A stretch of DNA of 36,269 bases, from NCBI GenBank assembly GCA_913055895.1, contig CAJXLE010000007.1, positions 1 through 36,269 on the forward strand, given 5' to 3'. Each line of letters begins with the position of its first letter. Position 1 is the stretch's first letter. Positions 9,304 through 17,299 of the stretch are shown one piece after another. Under the pieces are notes generated by a model that worked only from the letters and a program-made list of their open reading frames with translations, was not told where the DNA came from and did not search any database. This DNA is from an uncultured Bacteroidota bacterium. Lineage in GTDB: Bacteria; Bacteroidota; Bacteroidia; Bacteroidales; UBA12077. Made by a program: the position numbers and the translations under genes.

Positions 9304-9989
9304 TGGATTCGGTTTTCAAAATGGTCTACGGCTGTTTTGATGGCAAGCCAACCGGCAGCTGTCGAATGTTCATTGATGGTCGAGCGGTATTTGTTGAGCT
9401 TTTCAGCGATGGCTCCCTCATCATAACCCATCAGCTTAAGATAAACTACCTGGCATTGCTTGGCGGTGCATTTGGATAGCAGGGTATCCAACAAGGCAAA
9501 TACCGGCTGGAACTGCTCTTCTGTTTCCGGCTCTGAAGCCCGGAAAAAAAGCGTCTTTTTGATGATGATGTTTTGCTTTCCGGAAGTATCCTGACTCTGT
9601 ATGGTCCGTCCCGATAATTGAATGGCCTCTCCATCGATGATCCCCGCTTGCGGATCGAAAGCCTCAAGCGGGGCAACAGCAGCCGCCAGTCTGGCACCAT
9701 GTTCCTTAAAAAGATGCAGGCGTTTGTCTTTAGTTGATCCTTCCGGTATGCCGAGTGACTTGATATAGGTTTTCAGCAGCAGGACCGTCCGTAATACCTG
9801 CCGCGGTTCCATGAATGCGCATTCAATGTGATCACCCTGTACAAGGCGTCCCAGGAAATTATCTTTCCCGAGCTGGTGGCTTAATTCAGATAACAAGCCT
9901 TGAATGGCTTCTTCAAGTTTTCTCTTGTCGTTGACTGTCAATGATGTATACGAGATGATATCTCCGGATATGGTTCCCCTGTTTATCAT
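9300..9989 (-). CDS. SatD-family regulator with C-terminal helix-turn-helix
   Basis: 229 residues from the ATG at 9989; an in-frame TTG at 10019 would add ten residues but sits in AT-rich leader sequence. The N-terminus (MINRGTISGDIISYTSL) matches the start of SatD-family proteins, which begin with a G-D-I/V-x-x-S pattern similar to nucleotide-cyclase-like folds. The last 60 residues (QCQVVYLKLMGYDEGAIAEKL and following) look like a sigma4/LuxR-type HTH. The product is probably a DNA-binding autoregulator. It is coupled by a 4-base overlap to the DUF3307 gene. Two tandem palindromes 46-93 bases upstream of the start are good candidates for its operators. In streptococci satD belongs to an acid-tolerance locus; the signal here is unknown. 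Confidence 0.75.
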   Translation of the reverse strand: MINRGTISGDIISYTSLTVNDKRKLEEAIQGLLSELSHQLGKDNFLGRLVQGDHIECAFMEPRQVLRTVLLLKTYIKSLGIPEGSTKDKRLHLFKEHGARLAAAVAPLEAFDPQAGIIDGEAIQLSGRTIQSQDTSGKQNIIIKKTLFFRASEPETEEQFQPVFALLDTLLSKCTAKQCQVVYLKLMGYDEGAIAEKLNKYRSTINEHSTAAGWLAIKTAVDHFENRIQ

Positions 9990-10035
9990 GGTGTTTTCAT
10001 TCTTTTTATAAATATACAAAAAAAATCATGAATAA

Positions 10036-10082
10036 TTCGGCTTTAATGCCGAAAAAATATAAAATTCGTTAAATAAGCCGAA
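10036..10082 (-). promoter_or_regulatory. Two tandem palindromes, candidate SatD operators
   Basis: Site 1 (10036-10053) is a perfect palindrome, TTCGGC-N6-GCCGAA. Site 2 (10065-10082) has the same geometry, TTCGTT-N6-GCCGAA, with one degenerate half. Their centres are 29 bases apart, near three helical turns, so dimers would sit on about the same face. They lie in a very AT-rich region between the divergent SatD-family and VOC genes. Position and symmetry suggest autoregulation by the SatD-family protein; binding itself is inferred. Confidence 0.6.
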
Positions 10083-10182
10083 AAATATATAAATTCCCTT
10101 TTTTTTACGAATTTTGGTTCAGTGGGAGTTGGTCTCCAACGGGAACCTGGATTTTTAATCGGGAAATTCCGGCAAGGGTCAT

Positions 10183-10213
10183 TTTGGTTTATTCACGTAT
10201 CCAGATATTTTGT
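10183..10213 (+). promoter_or_regulatory. Candidate Bacteroidota-type promoter of the VOC gene
   Basis: TTTG at 10183-10186 is followed by 19 bases and then TATTTTGT at 10206-10213, close to the Bacteroidota -33/-7 pattern (TTTG, 19 bases, TAnnTTTG). Transcription would start about 35 bases before the ATG at 10253. The -7 octamer is one T short of consensus. Confidence 0.45.
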
Positions 10214-10252
10214 ACCTTGTACGTTGTTGAATCATTAATACAAATTCCGGCC

Positions 10253-10735
10253 ATGAAAGAGATCAAATATCACTCAACTGTTGTGTTTGTTAAAGATGTG
10301 GGAGCCTCTAAAAAATTCTATACCAAGATTTTAGGACAGGAAGTGGCTTTGGATTTTGGCAAGAATGTGATTCTAAGATGTGGCGTTACTTTATGGGAAG
10401 TGGATCCGGATCACATCATTCCCGAAAAGCTTGGAGCAAATAAGGTGGTGGACACGAAGGCCAATTGCTTTGAGCTTTATTTTGAAACGGAGGACATTGA
10501 AAAAGTATTCAGGAAACTCAGCGAAAAGGGCATTGAGATGCTGCATGCCCTTCATGAGGAGCCCTGGGGGCAGAAAACCATGCGTTTTTATGATCCCGAC
10601 CGCCACCTGATCGAGGTGGGCGAGAAGCTGGAACATTTTGTCCGCCGGCTGCACCTGGAAGGCAGAACGCCCGAGCAGGTGGCAGAGAAGACTTCCATCC
10701 CGCTCAATGACGTAAGGGATTGGATCCATAGGTGA
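10253..10735 (+). CDS. VOC-fold (glyoxalase/bleomycin-resistance type) protein
   Basis: 160 residues from the ATG at 10253; the longer frame from 10184 runs through the promoter-like region, so I rejected it. The N-terminal 120 residues form the paired beta-alpha-beta-beta-beta units of the vicinal-oxygen-chelate fold: HSTVVFVKDVGASKKFYT at the start, FELYFETEDIEKVF at the second unit, and MRFYDPDRHLIEVGE at the end. Potential metal ligands are H7, the Glu in FELYFE and the Glu in HLIEVGE. A C-terminal 40-residue helical tail (RLHLEGRTPEQVAEKT) resembles a small helix-turn-helix-like extension often attached to such proteins. The substrate cannot be told from sequence. It is a single-gene unit closed by a strong terminator. 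Confidence 0.85.
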   Translation: MKEIKYHSTVVFVKDVGASKKFYTKILGQEVALDFGKNVILRCGVTLWEVDPDHIIPEKLGANKVVDTKANCFELYFETEDIEKVFRKLSEKGIEMLHALHEEPWGQKTMRFYDPDRHLIEVGEKLEHFVRRLHLEGRTPEQVAEKTSIPLNDVRDWIHR

Positions 10736-10741
10736 TGCAAG

Positions 10742-10780
10742 CAAAACAGCCCTGCTTTGGATTTAGACAGGGCTGTTTTG
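10742..10780. terminator. Strong bidirectional terminator hairpin
   Basis: CAAAACAGCCCTG (10742-10754) pairs perfectly over 13 bases with CAGGGCTGTTTTG (10768-10780), with a 13-base loop and T-rich/A-rich flanks. It lies seven bases after the VOC stop codon and between two convergent genes, so it probably ends both the VOC transcript and the TonB-receptor transcript. Confidence 0.85.
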
Positions 10781-10854
10781 TTTGCAAGATGTTTTCCATT
10801 GGTTCAAAGAATCCGCTCCCGGAAGCGTTTTATTTGTTGTTGAGGCTTGTCAGT

Positions 10855-13239
10855 CTATAGCATGTTGCCTATTCGGATCCCGAAATGAATGGTACGGGGT
10901 TCGGATGGGCCATATATGTAGCCCGGGTCGCGGTCGATGCCCCGGTCGAAATCGCCCTGGTAGGAGTTGAACATGTTTGCTATACCTGCCGAGAGCTCCA
11001 TATTGGTCTCTTCGTTGATGCCTACCGTGTAAGTCAATTTGAGGCCCAGGTCAAAGAATCGGGGTGACCTGCGCAGGGTGCCTTCTTCAGGGTTGGCCAG
11101 TTCGTTGCCGAAATAGGGCACAAGCATCCGGCCGGTATAGCTTCCCGAGGCGGAGATGCCCAGCTTTTCGGTAGGATCCCAATCCAGGTTCATGTATCCG
11201 TAATCATCGGGTGTGCGGAAGAAAGCCTCCTTGTTGAAGGCATGGGGGCTCTGGTAATCGCTGGTCTGGATGGTGAAGCCACCAGTAAAGGAGACCTCGC
11301 CGGCCGGCACCAGGTTCATCTCCAGGTTGACGCCCTGCACCACGGCGCCGTTGTCGGAGTTGATGCGGGTATAAACCACCGTCCCGTTCTCATTGGGTGA
11401 GCCAAAATCATTGACAAAAGCATCTTGCAGGTGGGTATAGAAGCCTTCCACCAACAGGCCCAGATAGGTGCTGCCCAGCTGGGCGTTGTAGTCGAGTGAA
11501 GCCATGTAGCTGTGGCTGGTCTCCTGGATCAGATCCGAAGCGTTGCGGTGGATGACCTTGCGGGCCCCGGAGGTTTCAATGTGCAGATCTTCATCGTAAA
11601 TTTGGGGAGCCCGGTAACCCTGGGAGTAGCTAACCCGGGCCTGGAGCGATTCCCTGACGTCGTACTTCAGGGTGAGGCGAGGGCTCAACACATTGCCGGA
11701 TACGCCACCGCCATCTTTTTTCTGGTCGGTTATCCGGTAATGGTCGTACCGCAGACCGGCCGATATTTTCCAGTTGTCCCAGGAGTATTTGTACTGCGCA
11801 AACATACCCAGGGTGTTGGTGACCTGGTCGGCAATAATGCGGTCTTCGGTATAGGGAATGCTCACTGTGGAATCGGCAAAGTTGATCTCGGCATTGTCTA
11901 TATCCGGATACCCCATCTTGCGGTCTTCGAGCCAGGCTCCCTTGTCCTCTATGCCCAGGATGAGGTTGGATTCCCCCAGCGAAGCATTGTACTGGGCTCC
12001 CACGCTGAAGGAGAAATCCTCCGTCCGGCCATAGTCGCTCAGCGATCGGTTGGCCCCGTAGTACGAGTCTCTATCCACCCGCTGACCGGAGGCATACACC
12101 GAGAGCTTGTCCTTTTCCCGGAAGAACCGGTCGTAGGTCAGGGCCCCGGTGGTGATGTTGTGGGTGAGGGCTTCGGCTATGCCGGCCATGTGCGGCAGGG
12201 CTTCATGTTTGTTGCCGCCCCGCCGCTCTTCGTTGATGTGGAAGAAGTCGGCCGTCAGCTTTTGCCGGGCACCAAAACGGTGAAACAACCGGGCGCCGGC
12301 GGTGATGTTCTTCAGGGAGGTTATCTCAGAGAAGCCGTCGCCGTTGGCATCGAAGGGTTGGCGGTCGCGGTAGAACCCATAAAGGGCCATGCCCGATTTG
12401 TTGTCGGAGGAGACCAGCGAGGTGTTGAACGTGGCACTGTAATCAGAGGCAGGATCGCCCGGGCCATCCAGCCCGATGCCCGTCGATCCCCCGTCGATGC
12501 CAAACTCATAAGCATTGTTGACGGGGTCCTTCAGGATCAGGTTGATGGTCCCGGCAATGGCGTTGCTGCCATAGAGGGCCGAACCGCCACCGCGGATCAC
12601 CTCTACGCGCTCTATCATGTTGGAGGGAATCAGTTCCAGTCCATATACCCCGGCCAGGCCGCTGAAAATGGGCCGGCTGTTGATCAGGATCTGTGAATAG
12701 GGTCCTTCCATGCCGTTCATCCGAACCTGTGTGAAACCACAATTCTGACAGCTGTTTTCCACCCTTACACCGGGGGTGAAAGTCAACCCCTCGCTGAGGG
12801 TCTTCGATTGTGTGGTTTCAAACAACTTGGGCTTAAGGGAGTTGACTATTACAGAGGATTTTTTCCGGGGGGTGCCGGTGCGGTCACCGGTGACCACCAC
12901 TTCCTCCATGTTGAGTACATCTTCCTCCAGCTTGAAATTGATCTCTTTCTGCTGGCCCCGCTTGATTTCTATTTGGGTGCTTTTGGGCCGGTATCCCAGG
13001 CTGTTGGCCTGTAACACATGGCTCCCCTCCGGCAAACCGGTCAGGGTATAATGACCCGACTCGTTGGTGATGGTTCCAATGGTGGTCCCTTCCACCGTCA
13101 CCGAAGCAAATGGAATGTGTTCGCCTTTCGAATTGACAATGTTTCCTTTTATCAGTATGTTGGTCTCATCGCCGTCAGCAAGTGATAGGTTGGGTAGGGA
13201 TAATATGATGGATATAAGTATGATGGTTATGCGCTTCAT
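10855..13239 (-). CDS. TonB-dependent outer-membrane receptor with carboxypeptidase-regulatory-like domain
   Basis: 794 residues. It has a signal peptide (residues 1-21, ending LSLADG) and a CarboxypepD_reg-like beta domain (about 27-105). A TonB-box-like MEEVVVTG lies at 111-118, followed by a plug domain (about 125-235) and a 22-strand-type barrel to the C-terminal aromatic/hydrophobic end. The plug holds a CxxC pair (C164, C167, in SCQNCGF) followed by QVRMNGMEGPYSQILINSRP, a motif I associate with one Bacteroidota receptor subfamily. There is no SusD partner, which argues against glycan uptake. The neighbour upstream on the same strand is a His-rich membrane protein, so the cargo is more likely a metal or metal complex. 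That is inference. The stop is 75 bases from a strong terminator. Confidence 0.92.
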   Translation of the reverse strand: MKRITIILISIILSLPNLSLADGDETNILIKGNIVNSKGEHIPFASVTVEGTTIGTITNESGHYTLTGLPEGSHVLQANSLGYRPKSTQIEIKRGQQKEINFKLEEDVLNMEEVVVTGDRTGTPRKKSSVIVNSLKPKLFETTQSKTLSEGLTFTPGVRVENSCQNCGFTQVRMNGMEGPYSQILINSRPIFSGLAGVYGLELIPSNMIERVEVIRGGGSALYGSNAIAGTINLILKDPVNNAYEFGIDGGSTGIGLDGPGDPASDYSATFNTSLVSSDNKSGMALYGFYRDRQPFDANGDGFSEITSLKNITAGARLFHRFGARQKLTADFFHINEERRGGNKHEALPHMAGIAEALTHNITTGALTYDRFFREKDKLSVYASGQRVDRDSYYGANRSLSDYGRTEDFSFSVGAQYNASLGESNLILGIEDKGAWLEDRKMGYPDIDNAEINFADSTVSIPYTEDRIIADQVTNTLGMFAQYKYSWDNWKISAGLRYDHYRITDQKKDGGGVSGNVLSPRLTLKYDVRESLQARVSYSQGYRAPQIYDEDLHIETSGARKVIHRNASDLIQETSHSYMASLDYNAQLGSTYLGLLVEGFYTHLQDAFVNDFGSPNENGTVVYTRINSDNGAVVQGVNLEMNLVPAGEVSFTGGFTIQTSDYQSPHAFNKEAFFRTPDDYGYMNLDWDPTEKLGISASGSYTGRMLVPYFGNELANPEEGTLRRSPRFFDLGLKLTYTVGINEETNMELSAGIANMFNSYQGDFDRGIDRDPGYIYGPSEPRTIHFGIRIGNML

Positions 13240-13363
13240 GGTAAACTCGCGTATCTGTTTTCAGGTAGACCGGGAATTGGTATTGATGGTGTTTTTTCAT
13301 CCCTGGTTTATCCTAATTGATTGGAAAAAAATGATTTGAAGGGGTGGGTGGATAATGATTTGA

Positions 13364-13720
13364 TCAGCAGATAGGAGGATCGCGGCCCTGGTGGCTGAAA
13401 AGGGCGGCCGAATAAATGGGTATGATGTTGTGCAACGATCTTTTTACCGGACCAAAGACGGGTAAGGTGAGAAGGGCCAGGAAGATTAATGGAAACAGCA
13501 CTTCCAGGATATTCAGGAATGCAATCTGCGCTTTGCTGTGTTGGTGTGTTTGGGAGGGCTCATCATCTGATGAAGTGTTGTAGGGATGGGAATGGGTAAC
13601 AGAACGTCCGTTGATATGGTGGGTGTGCTTGTATACGGCTTCATTGGTCACCAGCAATCCCACAAACAGGATGAGCAGCAGGGCAAAACCTTTTTTTGTT
13701 ATTTTGTTAACATCCGTCAT
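13364..13720 (-). CDS. Small His-rich two-helix membrane protein
   Basis: 118 residues from the ATG at 13720; the open frame upstream to 13834 contains promoter-like sequence and was excluded. A transmembrane helix at about 11-29 is followed by an extramembrane loop with seven histidines (H32, H34, H35, H43, H45, H59, H61) interspersed with Asp/Glu/Ser. A second helix follows at about 66-90, then a short basic tail with one Cys near the C-terminus. The clustered HxHH, HxH and HxH motifs suggest metal binding. It lies 124 bases upstream of the TonB-dependent receptor on the same strand, and similar His-rich proteins next to receptors occur in Bacteroidota. A role in metal sensing or periplasmic metal handling is plausible. 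I cannot name a family. Confidence 0.7.
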   Translation of the reverse strand: MTDVNKITKKGFALLLILFVGLLVTNEAVYKHTHHINGRSVTHSHPYNTSSDDEPSQTHQHSKAQIAFLNILEVLFPLIFLALLTLPVFGPVKRSLHNIIPIYSAALFSHQGRDPPIC

Positions 13721-13726
13721 CGCTTG

Positions 13727-13734
13727 CAAATATA
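13727..13734 (-). promoter_or_regulatory. Candidate -7 element of the His-rich/receptor unit
   Basis: TATATTTG on the minus strand fits the Bacteroidota -7 consensus TAnnTTTG exactly and lies only six bases before the chosen ATG at 13720. No good TTTG -33 box is found at the usual distance. If it is real, the mRNA would be almost leaderless. Confidence 0.3.
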
Positions 13735-13903
13735 AAATCTTTTTGGAAATCTTTGCCTCCCCAGATGTTGGGATTTTACTGGAAAGCTTTTTCAGCTTAA
13801 CAGCCAGAATTCTTTTTTCTGCCTTTAGAGCCATACAATGATTCAGGATGGGGGCACTGGTTTAAAATCCCTCCCGCCGTTTTGATGGAGACCTTTTGTT
13901 TGC

Positions 13904-14659
13904 TTAATCTAGACGGACGATTTTCACCAGTTCAAACATGGCAAGTTGTTTGCTGATCCGGGGCAGCCACTGGTCTATTTGTTTTATCATGGGATAGAAA
14001 AAATCGGGGAGCAACTGGCGGTAGGAAACTCCGCCACTGAGCAGGTAAAGCAATGGATTGCGGTAGCTGATCGTTTCCAGGCTCAATTGTGGGAACTGTT
14101 TGGTGAAGATTTGATGGTCCCGTTCAAATACAATCCAGGGGAGGGCTCCGTTGGCTCCGGAGAGTGGACCTGTAGATGGCAGGGTCCATCCACCTTCGGG
14201 ATCAAAGGGTTCGTGGTGGAAGTTTTTATAAATAAACCGGCCCCACAGGGTGTTGGCAGGTTCGATCATGATCATTTTGCCTCCCCGGGCAAGTACCCGT
14301 GCTACTTCCTGAAAGAAACGATGCATGTCGGGGATATGGTGCAGGGTATCGACCATGAAGATACCACCTACCGAATGGTCATCCAGCGGCATTTCCAGGG
14401 CCGAAAAAGTCATGTCGTTGTCCGGCAGCTCAAGGATGTCGGTACATAGTACGCGGGGTTCCAGCTTTTTTAAAAACCCTCCGCCCGAGCCCAGCTCAAT
14501 GAAGGTGTCATTGGGCAGGTTGGGAATTTCCCGGATGAACTCCTGATACCACTGTTCGTAGAGTTTGCGGAGAAATTTCTTTTCCCGGATCAGCTTTCCA
14601 TGCCACAGGGTTCTTTCCGGAGCATCCAGGGGCTGATCATATGGATATTTGATGTACAT
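13904..14659 (-). CDS. Class I SAM-dependent methyltransferase
   Basis: 251 residues from the ATG at 14659 (MYIKYPYDQ). The frame is open back to 14767, but that extension covers a palindrome and a -7-like element, so the downstream start is preferred. The Rossmann-type methyltransferase core shows motif I ELGSGGGFL at about residues 55-63, the acidic end of strand beta-2 in LCTDI, DTLHHIPD, and post-motif EPANT. The pattern fits the Methyltransf_11 (UbiE-like) group. The C-terminal half has extra aromatic helices (WGRFIYKNF, LLYLLSGG) as in methyltransferases acting on lipids or glycans, but the substrate is not predictable. The next gene upstream on the same strand, the lactate permease, ends 173 bases away, so the gene is probably transcribed separately. 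Confidence 0.88.
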   Translation of the reverse strand: MYIKYPYDQPLDAPERTLWHGKLIREKKFLRKLYEQWYQEFIREIPNLPNDTFIELGSGGGFLKKLEPRVLCTDILELPDNDMTFSALEMPLDDHSVGGIFMVDTLHHIPDMHRFFQEVARVLARGGKMIMIEPANTLWGRFIYKNFHHEPFDPEGGWTLPSTGPLSGANGALPWIVFERDHQIFTKQFPQLSLETISYRNPLLYLLSGGVSYRQLLPDFFYPMIKQIDQWLPRISKQLAMFELVKIVRLD

Positions 14660-14696
14660 ATCAGGTGTAAGGCCGGGTTGGCATTCATTATTGACT

Positions 14697-14741
14697 GCCT
14701 GCCGAGCAGGCGTCCGGTTGCTGTCAGAAATGACAAATATA
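14697..14741 (-). promoter_or_regulatory. Palindrome and -7-like box before the methyltransferase
   Basis: GCCTGC-CGA-GCAGGC at 14697-14711 is a perfect inverted repeat with 6-base arms. TATATTTG on the minus strand at 14734-14741 matches the Bacteroidota -7 consensus. Transcription from it would place the palindrome in the 5' leader of the methyltransferase mRNA, as a short hairpin or an operator. No convincing -33 box is seen. Confidence 0.35.
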
Positions 14742-14832
14742 GCATAATCATGACAATTGGTCATCAAAGGTGGATCGAAAAGTAATTCCTGACGGCATGG
14801 TCAGAATCATCAGGCTTTCTACCACCGAAGTC

Positions 14833-16290
14833 TCATCCGTTGAAAAATATCAACAAATACCCCAAAATTGTGCTGATAAGCGATGTGAGGAGTACCGGCA
14901 CCAGGTTCTTTTTCAATATACCTTTGAAGTTGCTGATGCCGGCCACGGCCGCTGCGGCTATGATGTTGAAAAGGCAAACGGCATTGCCCAGGGAGGCACC
15001 GGCCAGTTGCAAGCCCAGGATGATCTCCGGCTGGATGTTCAGGCTCATGGCTGCGTTGTACTGCACCGAGCCGAAAATGATGTTGGAAACCGTGGTACTG
15101 CCGGTGACAAAGGCTCCGATGATCCCTATCAGCGGACTGAAAACGGGATAGGTGTCTCCGGCCTGAACAAATACACCAGCCAGGGAGTCGATCATCGATG
15201 GCATGTCATTGCCGCTGTTCAGCATCAGTTGCGTGATGCCAAGGGAGGGGAAAAGCACCAGGAACACGGCTGTGGTCTTGGACACCACCGGCTTGAGGTT
15301 GACCGTGTAACTTTTTGCCCGGTACAGGGCAAAAGCCGCTGCGATTATAAAGGGGATGAGCGGAGAGCGGAAAGGCTGAAGAGAAGCCTGTACGTCTGTA
15401 CCAAAGATGGAAGATAAGTTCATCTCGTAGGCCAGCATATCGCCCAGCCCTGGAAAGACCTTGGGAAGCAGCAAGAGTCCCACCAAAAGCATATAGGGGA
15501 TCCAGGGCCTCCACTGAAACGATTTTTCCCTGAAAAGGAACAGGTAGGCGAAGGCAGCCATGACAACCGAAGCTATGATTCCCGTAAGTTCCCTGAAAAA
15601 GTAGGAAGCCAGCACATAGGGAACGATGATGGCCAGGTAGAGTACCCAGCCCGAGGGGGTGATCCGGGAGCCGGTTTCTTTCCTGAGGTAGTGGTAAATG
15701 AAACCAATCACGACGAATCCCGAGAGCAGGATGGCCAGAGAAGCATAGAGATATACACTGCCTATGGTGGGCCCATCCAGATTAAGGGGGATCTCCAGGC
15801 CGGCGATCACCGGGGTGCCCACCGCCCCGGATATGGCAAAGAAGCCATCGATCAGCAGGACGGCCGCAATTGACAAGACCGGCGAAAAGCCAATCGAGAT
15901 CAGTATCAGCGGCACAATGGCTCCAGGGGTGCCGAAACCGGCCACGCTCTCGAAAAAGGCCGTCAGGAACAAGGCCAGGAAGAAGAAACGGAAATTCTTA
16001 TCCGGATGGATTCGGGATAGCGATTGCTTGATGCCATCGAGGTATCCCTTTTGTTCCATGATGTGGTAAAGGAAAACAGCACCGAATATGATCATCAGAA
16101 TGTTGATCGTACCCACGAAAGCACTGACCAGGGATGCCAGGTAAGTGACCAGCTGACTTTCCATCACAAAGAAGATCACCGTGGTGACAATAAAACCTAC
16201 ATATATTCCTGTTCTTACACCTCTCCAGAGGCTGAGCACCAAAAGGGTAAGAATGGGTAAAAAAGAGAGGGTATTGTAAAGTGTATCCAT
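14833..16290 (-). CDS. L-lactate permease (LctP family)
   Basis: 485 residues, somewhat shorter than the 530-560 usual for LctP/LldP. It is a highly hydrophobic inner-membrane protein with about 12-14 transmembrane segments. The family signature FFESVAGFGTPGAIVPLIL lies near residues 112-130, and a second re-entrant motif with TGSTTVSNIIFGSVQ is near the C-terminal third; both are hallmarks of LctP, which imports lactate (or glycolate) with protons. No lactate dehydrogenase or lutABC genes are adjacent, so the catabolic partner must be elsewhere. The upstream region on the minus strand (16291-16508) contains a GACCA-N5-TGGTC inverted repeat and T/A-rich tracts that could hold a promoter and operator. 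Family assignment is strong; the exact substrate is inferred. Confidence 0.92.
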   Translation of the reverse strand: MDTLYNTLSFLPILTLLVLSLWRGVRTGIYVGFIVTTVIFFVMESQLVTYLASLVSAFVGTINILMIIFGAVFLYHIMEQKGYLDGIKQSLSRIHPDKNFRFFFLALFLTAFFESVAGFGTPGAIVPLILISIGFSPVLSIAAVLLIDGFFAISGAVGTPVIAGLEIPLNLDGPTIGSVYLYASLAILLSGFVVIGFIYHYLRKETGSRITPSGWVLYLAIIVPYVLASYFFRELTGIIASVVMAAFAYLFLFREKSFQWRPWIPYMLLVGLLLLPKVFPGLGDMLAYEMNLSSIFGTDVQASLQPFRSPLIPFIIAAAFALYRAKSYTVNLKPVVSKTTAVFLVLFPSLGITQLMLNSGNDMPSMIDSLAGVFVQAGDTYPVFSPLIGIIGAFVTGSTTVSNIIFGSVQYNAAMSLNIQPEIILGLQLAGASLGNAVCLFNIIAAAAVAGISNFKGILKKNLVPVLLTSLISTILGYLLIFFNG

Positions 16291-16389
16291 AAAATTGTTT
16301 GTTTCCGGTATAATACCTGACCTTTTCCTTTATTTTCTCATCCGTTTATATCTCCGGCCTTCTTCTACAAAATTTTGGCCAAGTAGGTT

Positions 16390-16404
16390 GACCAGGTAGT
16401 GGTC
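16390..16404. promoter_or_regulatory. Inverted repeat upstream of the lactate permease
   Basis: GACCA-GGTAG-TGGTC forms a 15-base inverted repeat about 100 bases upstream of the permease start, next to a related TTGGCCAAGTAGG stretch. It could be an operator for a local regulator such as a GntR-type lactate repressor, but the half-site arrangement does not match the classical TGGT-N3-ACCA order and no regulator gene is present nearby. Confidence 0.25.
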
Positions 16405-16508
16405 TGAAAGGTGGTTTTTTTTATTTTTTTCGAATAAATAATTGGTAATTTGAGTTTTGTTGACAGTTGGATGCGCCGCTTCATGTTGCCCTTCGGGCTT
16501 GTTGAAAA

Positions 16509-16542
16509 CAAAAAAGCCGGTATCCCAAAAGGAACACCGGCT
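16509..16542 (-). terminator. Rho-independent terminator of the AhpD-like gene
   Basis: Read on the minus strand, AGCCGGTGTTCC pairs with GGGATACCGGCT (12 base pairs, two of them G-U) around a TTTT loop, and a run of six T follows. It lies 24 bases after the stop codon of the AhpD-like gene. Confidence 0.85.
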
Positions 16543-16566
16543 GATGACTATGATAAGTGGTTTTTC

Positions 16567-16929
16567 TTACATCATCTCCTGCATGGCCTCGTAAGCTTTG
16601 TTGCCATATACGATGGAGGGCCCCCCGCCCATGAGAACGGAAACACCAATGGTCTCGACGATCTCATCCTTGGTGGCGCCGGCTTTGATGGCATCCTGCA
16701 CATGGCAGGCAATGCATCCTTCGCAGCGAATGCCAATGGCAATGGCCAGGGCCTGTAGTTCCTTATGCTTCTTGGTCAGGGCACTGTCCTGTCCTGTTGC
16801 CTTGTGCATGGTGACAAAGCCTTCTGCAATCTTGGGCTGCTCTTTGGAAAGCTTGCCTATAAAATCAAATACTTCTTTTGCTTGTTCGGTGTAGTTACCG
16901 TTTACCTGGGTTTCTTGATGGTTACTCAT
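16567..16929 (-). CDS. Carboxymuconolactone decarboxylase/AhpD-family protein
   Basis: 120 residues, all-helical, with the AhpD-like active-site pattern CEGCIACHVQDAIKAGA (C69, C72, C75, H76). The C72-x-x-C75 pair followed directly by His is the redox centre of AhpD-type alkylhydroperoxidases. The flanking KHKELQALAIAIGIRC and EIVETIGVSVLMGGGPS segments are typical of the CMD family. It is likely a small cytoplasmic thiol-disulfide or peroxidase-type protein rather than a true decarboxylase. The start at 16929 is supported by a GGAG stretch about six bases upstream, one of the few Shine-Dalgarno-like sites here. It has its own terminator. It lies one gene from the Ni-SOD, so an oxidative-stress theme is possible. 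Confidence 0.9.
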   Translation of the reverse strand: MSNHQETQVNGNYTEQAKEVFDFIGKLSKEQPKIAEGFVTMHKATGQDSALTKKHKELQALAIAIGIRCEGCIACHVQDAIKAGATKDEIVETIGVSVLMGGGPSIVYGNKAYEAMQEMM

Positions 16930-17229
16930 AACGACTCCTTTGTTTATTTAGTTTGAATTAAAATAACTTCAATTGTTATAACGCTAACAAGAACGCTTTG
17001 GTTTTATTTGTTTTGATGATTATTTTCATGTTTCCGTATGTTGAAGAACAGTTGGTGTCGTACAATAGAGGATGCCGGGCACTGGAATGACCCCGACATT
17101 ACCACCGGGGCAATGAAAAGTATACCCATAGAATACATTCTAAGACCTATGTGATGAATAATCCGTAGGGACCTCCTTCATGATTATGAAGGATGCCTGG
17201 TTAATAAATCTGCAGAGATGTTCCGGTGT
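16930..17229. other. Intergenic region upstream of the AhpD-like gene
   Basis: About 300 bases with no convincing coding frame. It must hold the minus-strand promoter of the AhpD-like gene. The AT-rich stretch 16940-17010 is the likely place, but no clear TTTG/TAnnTTTG pair is seen. A short perfect inverted repeat, CCTTCAT-GATT-ATGAAGG, lies at 17175-17192 without a following T-run; its role is unknown. Confidence 0.4.
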
Positions 17230-17261
17230 AAAAAAAACCATCCCTCAAAAGAGAGATGGTT
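17230..17261 (-). terminator. Rho-independent terminator of the Ni-SOD gene
   Basis: On the minus strand AACCATC and GATGGTT form the base of an 11-position stem with one mismatch, closed by a TTTT loop, and a T-run continues from the stem. It lies about 40 bases after the stop codon of the superoxide dismutase gene. Confidence 0.8.
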
Positions 17262-17299
17262 TGCGGAAAATGTTTAAAGGACATCCGGTAAAAAAGACC

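Noticed and set aside
11512-12696. 394-residue plus-strand open frame inside the TonB receptor
   Set aside because: It is antisense to an unambiguous receptor and lacks any domain or start context.
14660-14767. N-terminal extension of the methyltransferase frame
   Set aside because: It spans a palindrome and a -7-like box, is polar and unlike family N-termini, and the downstream ATG gives a normal length.
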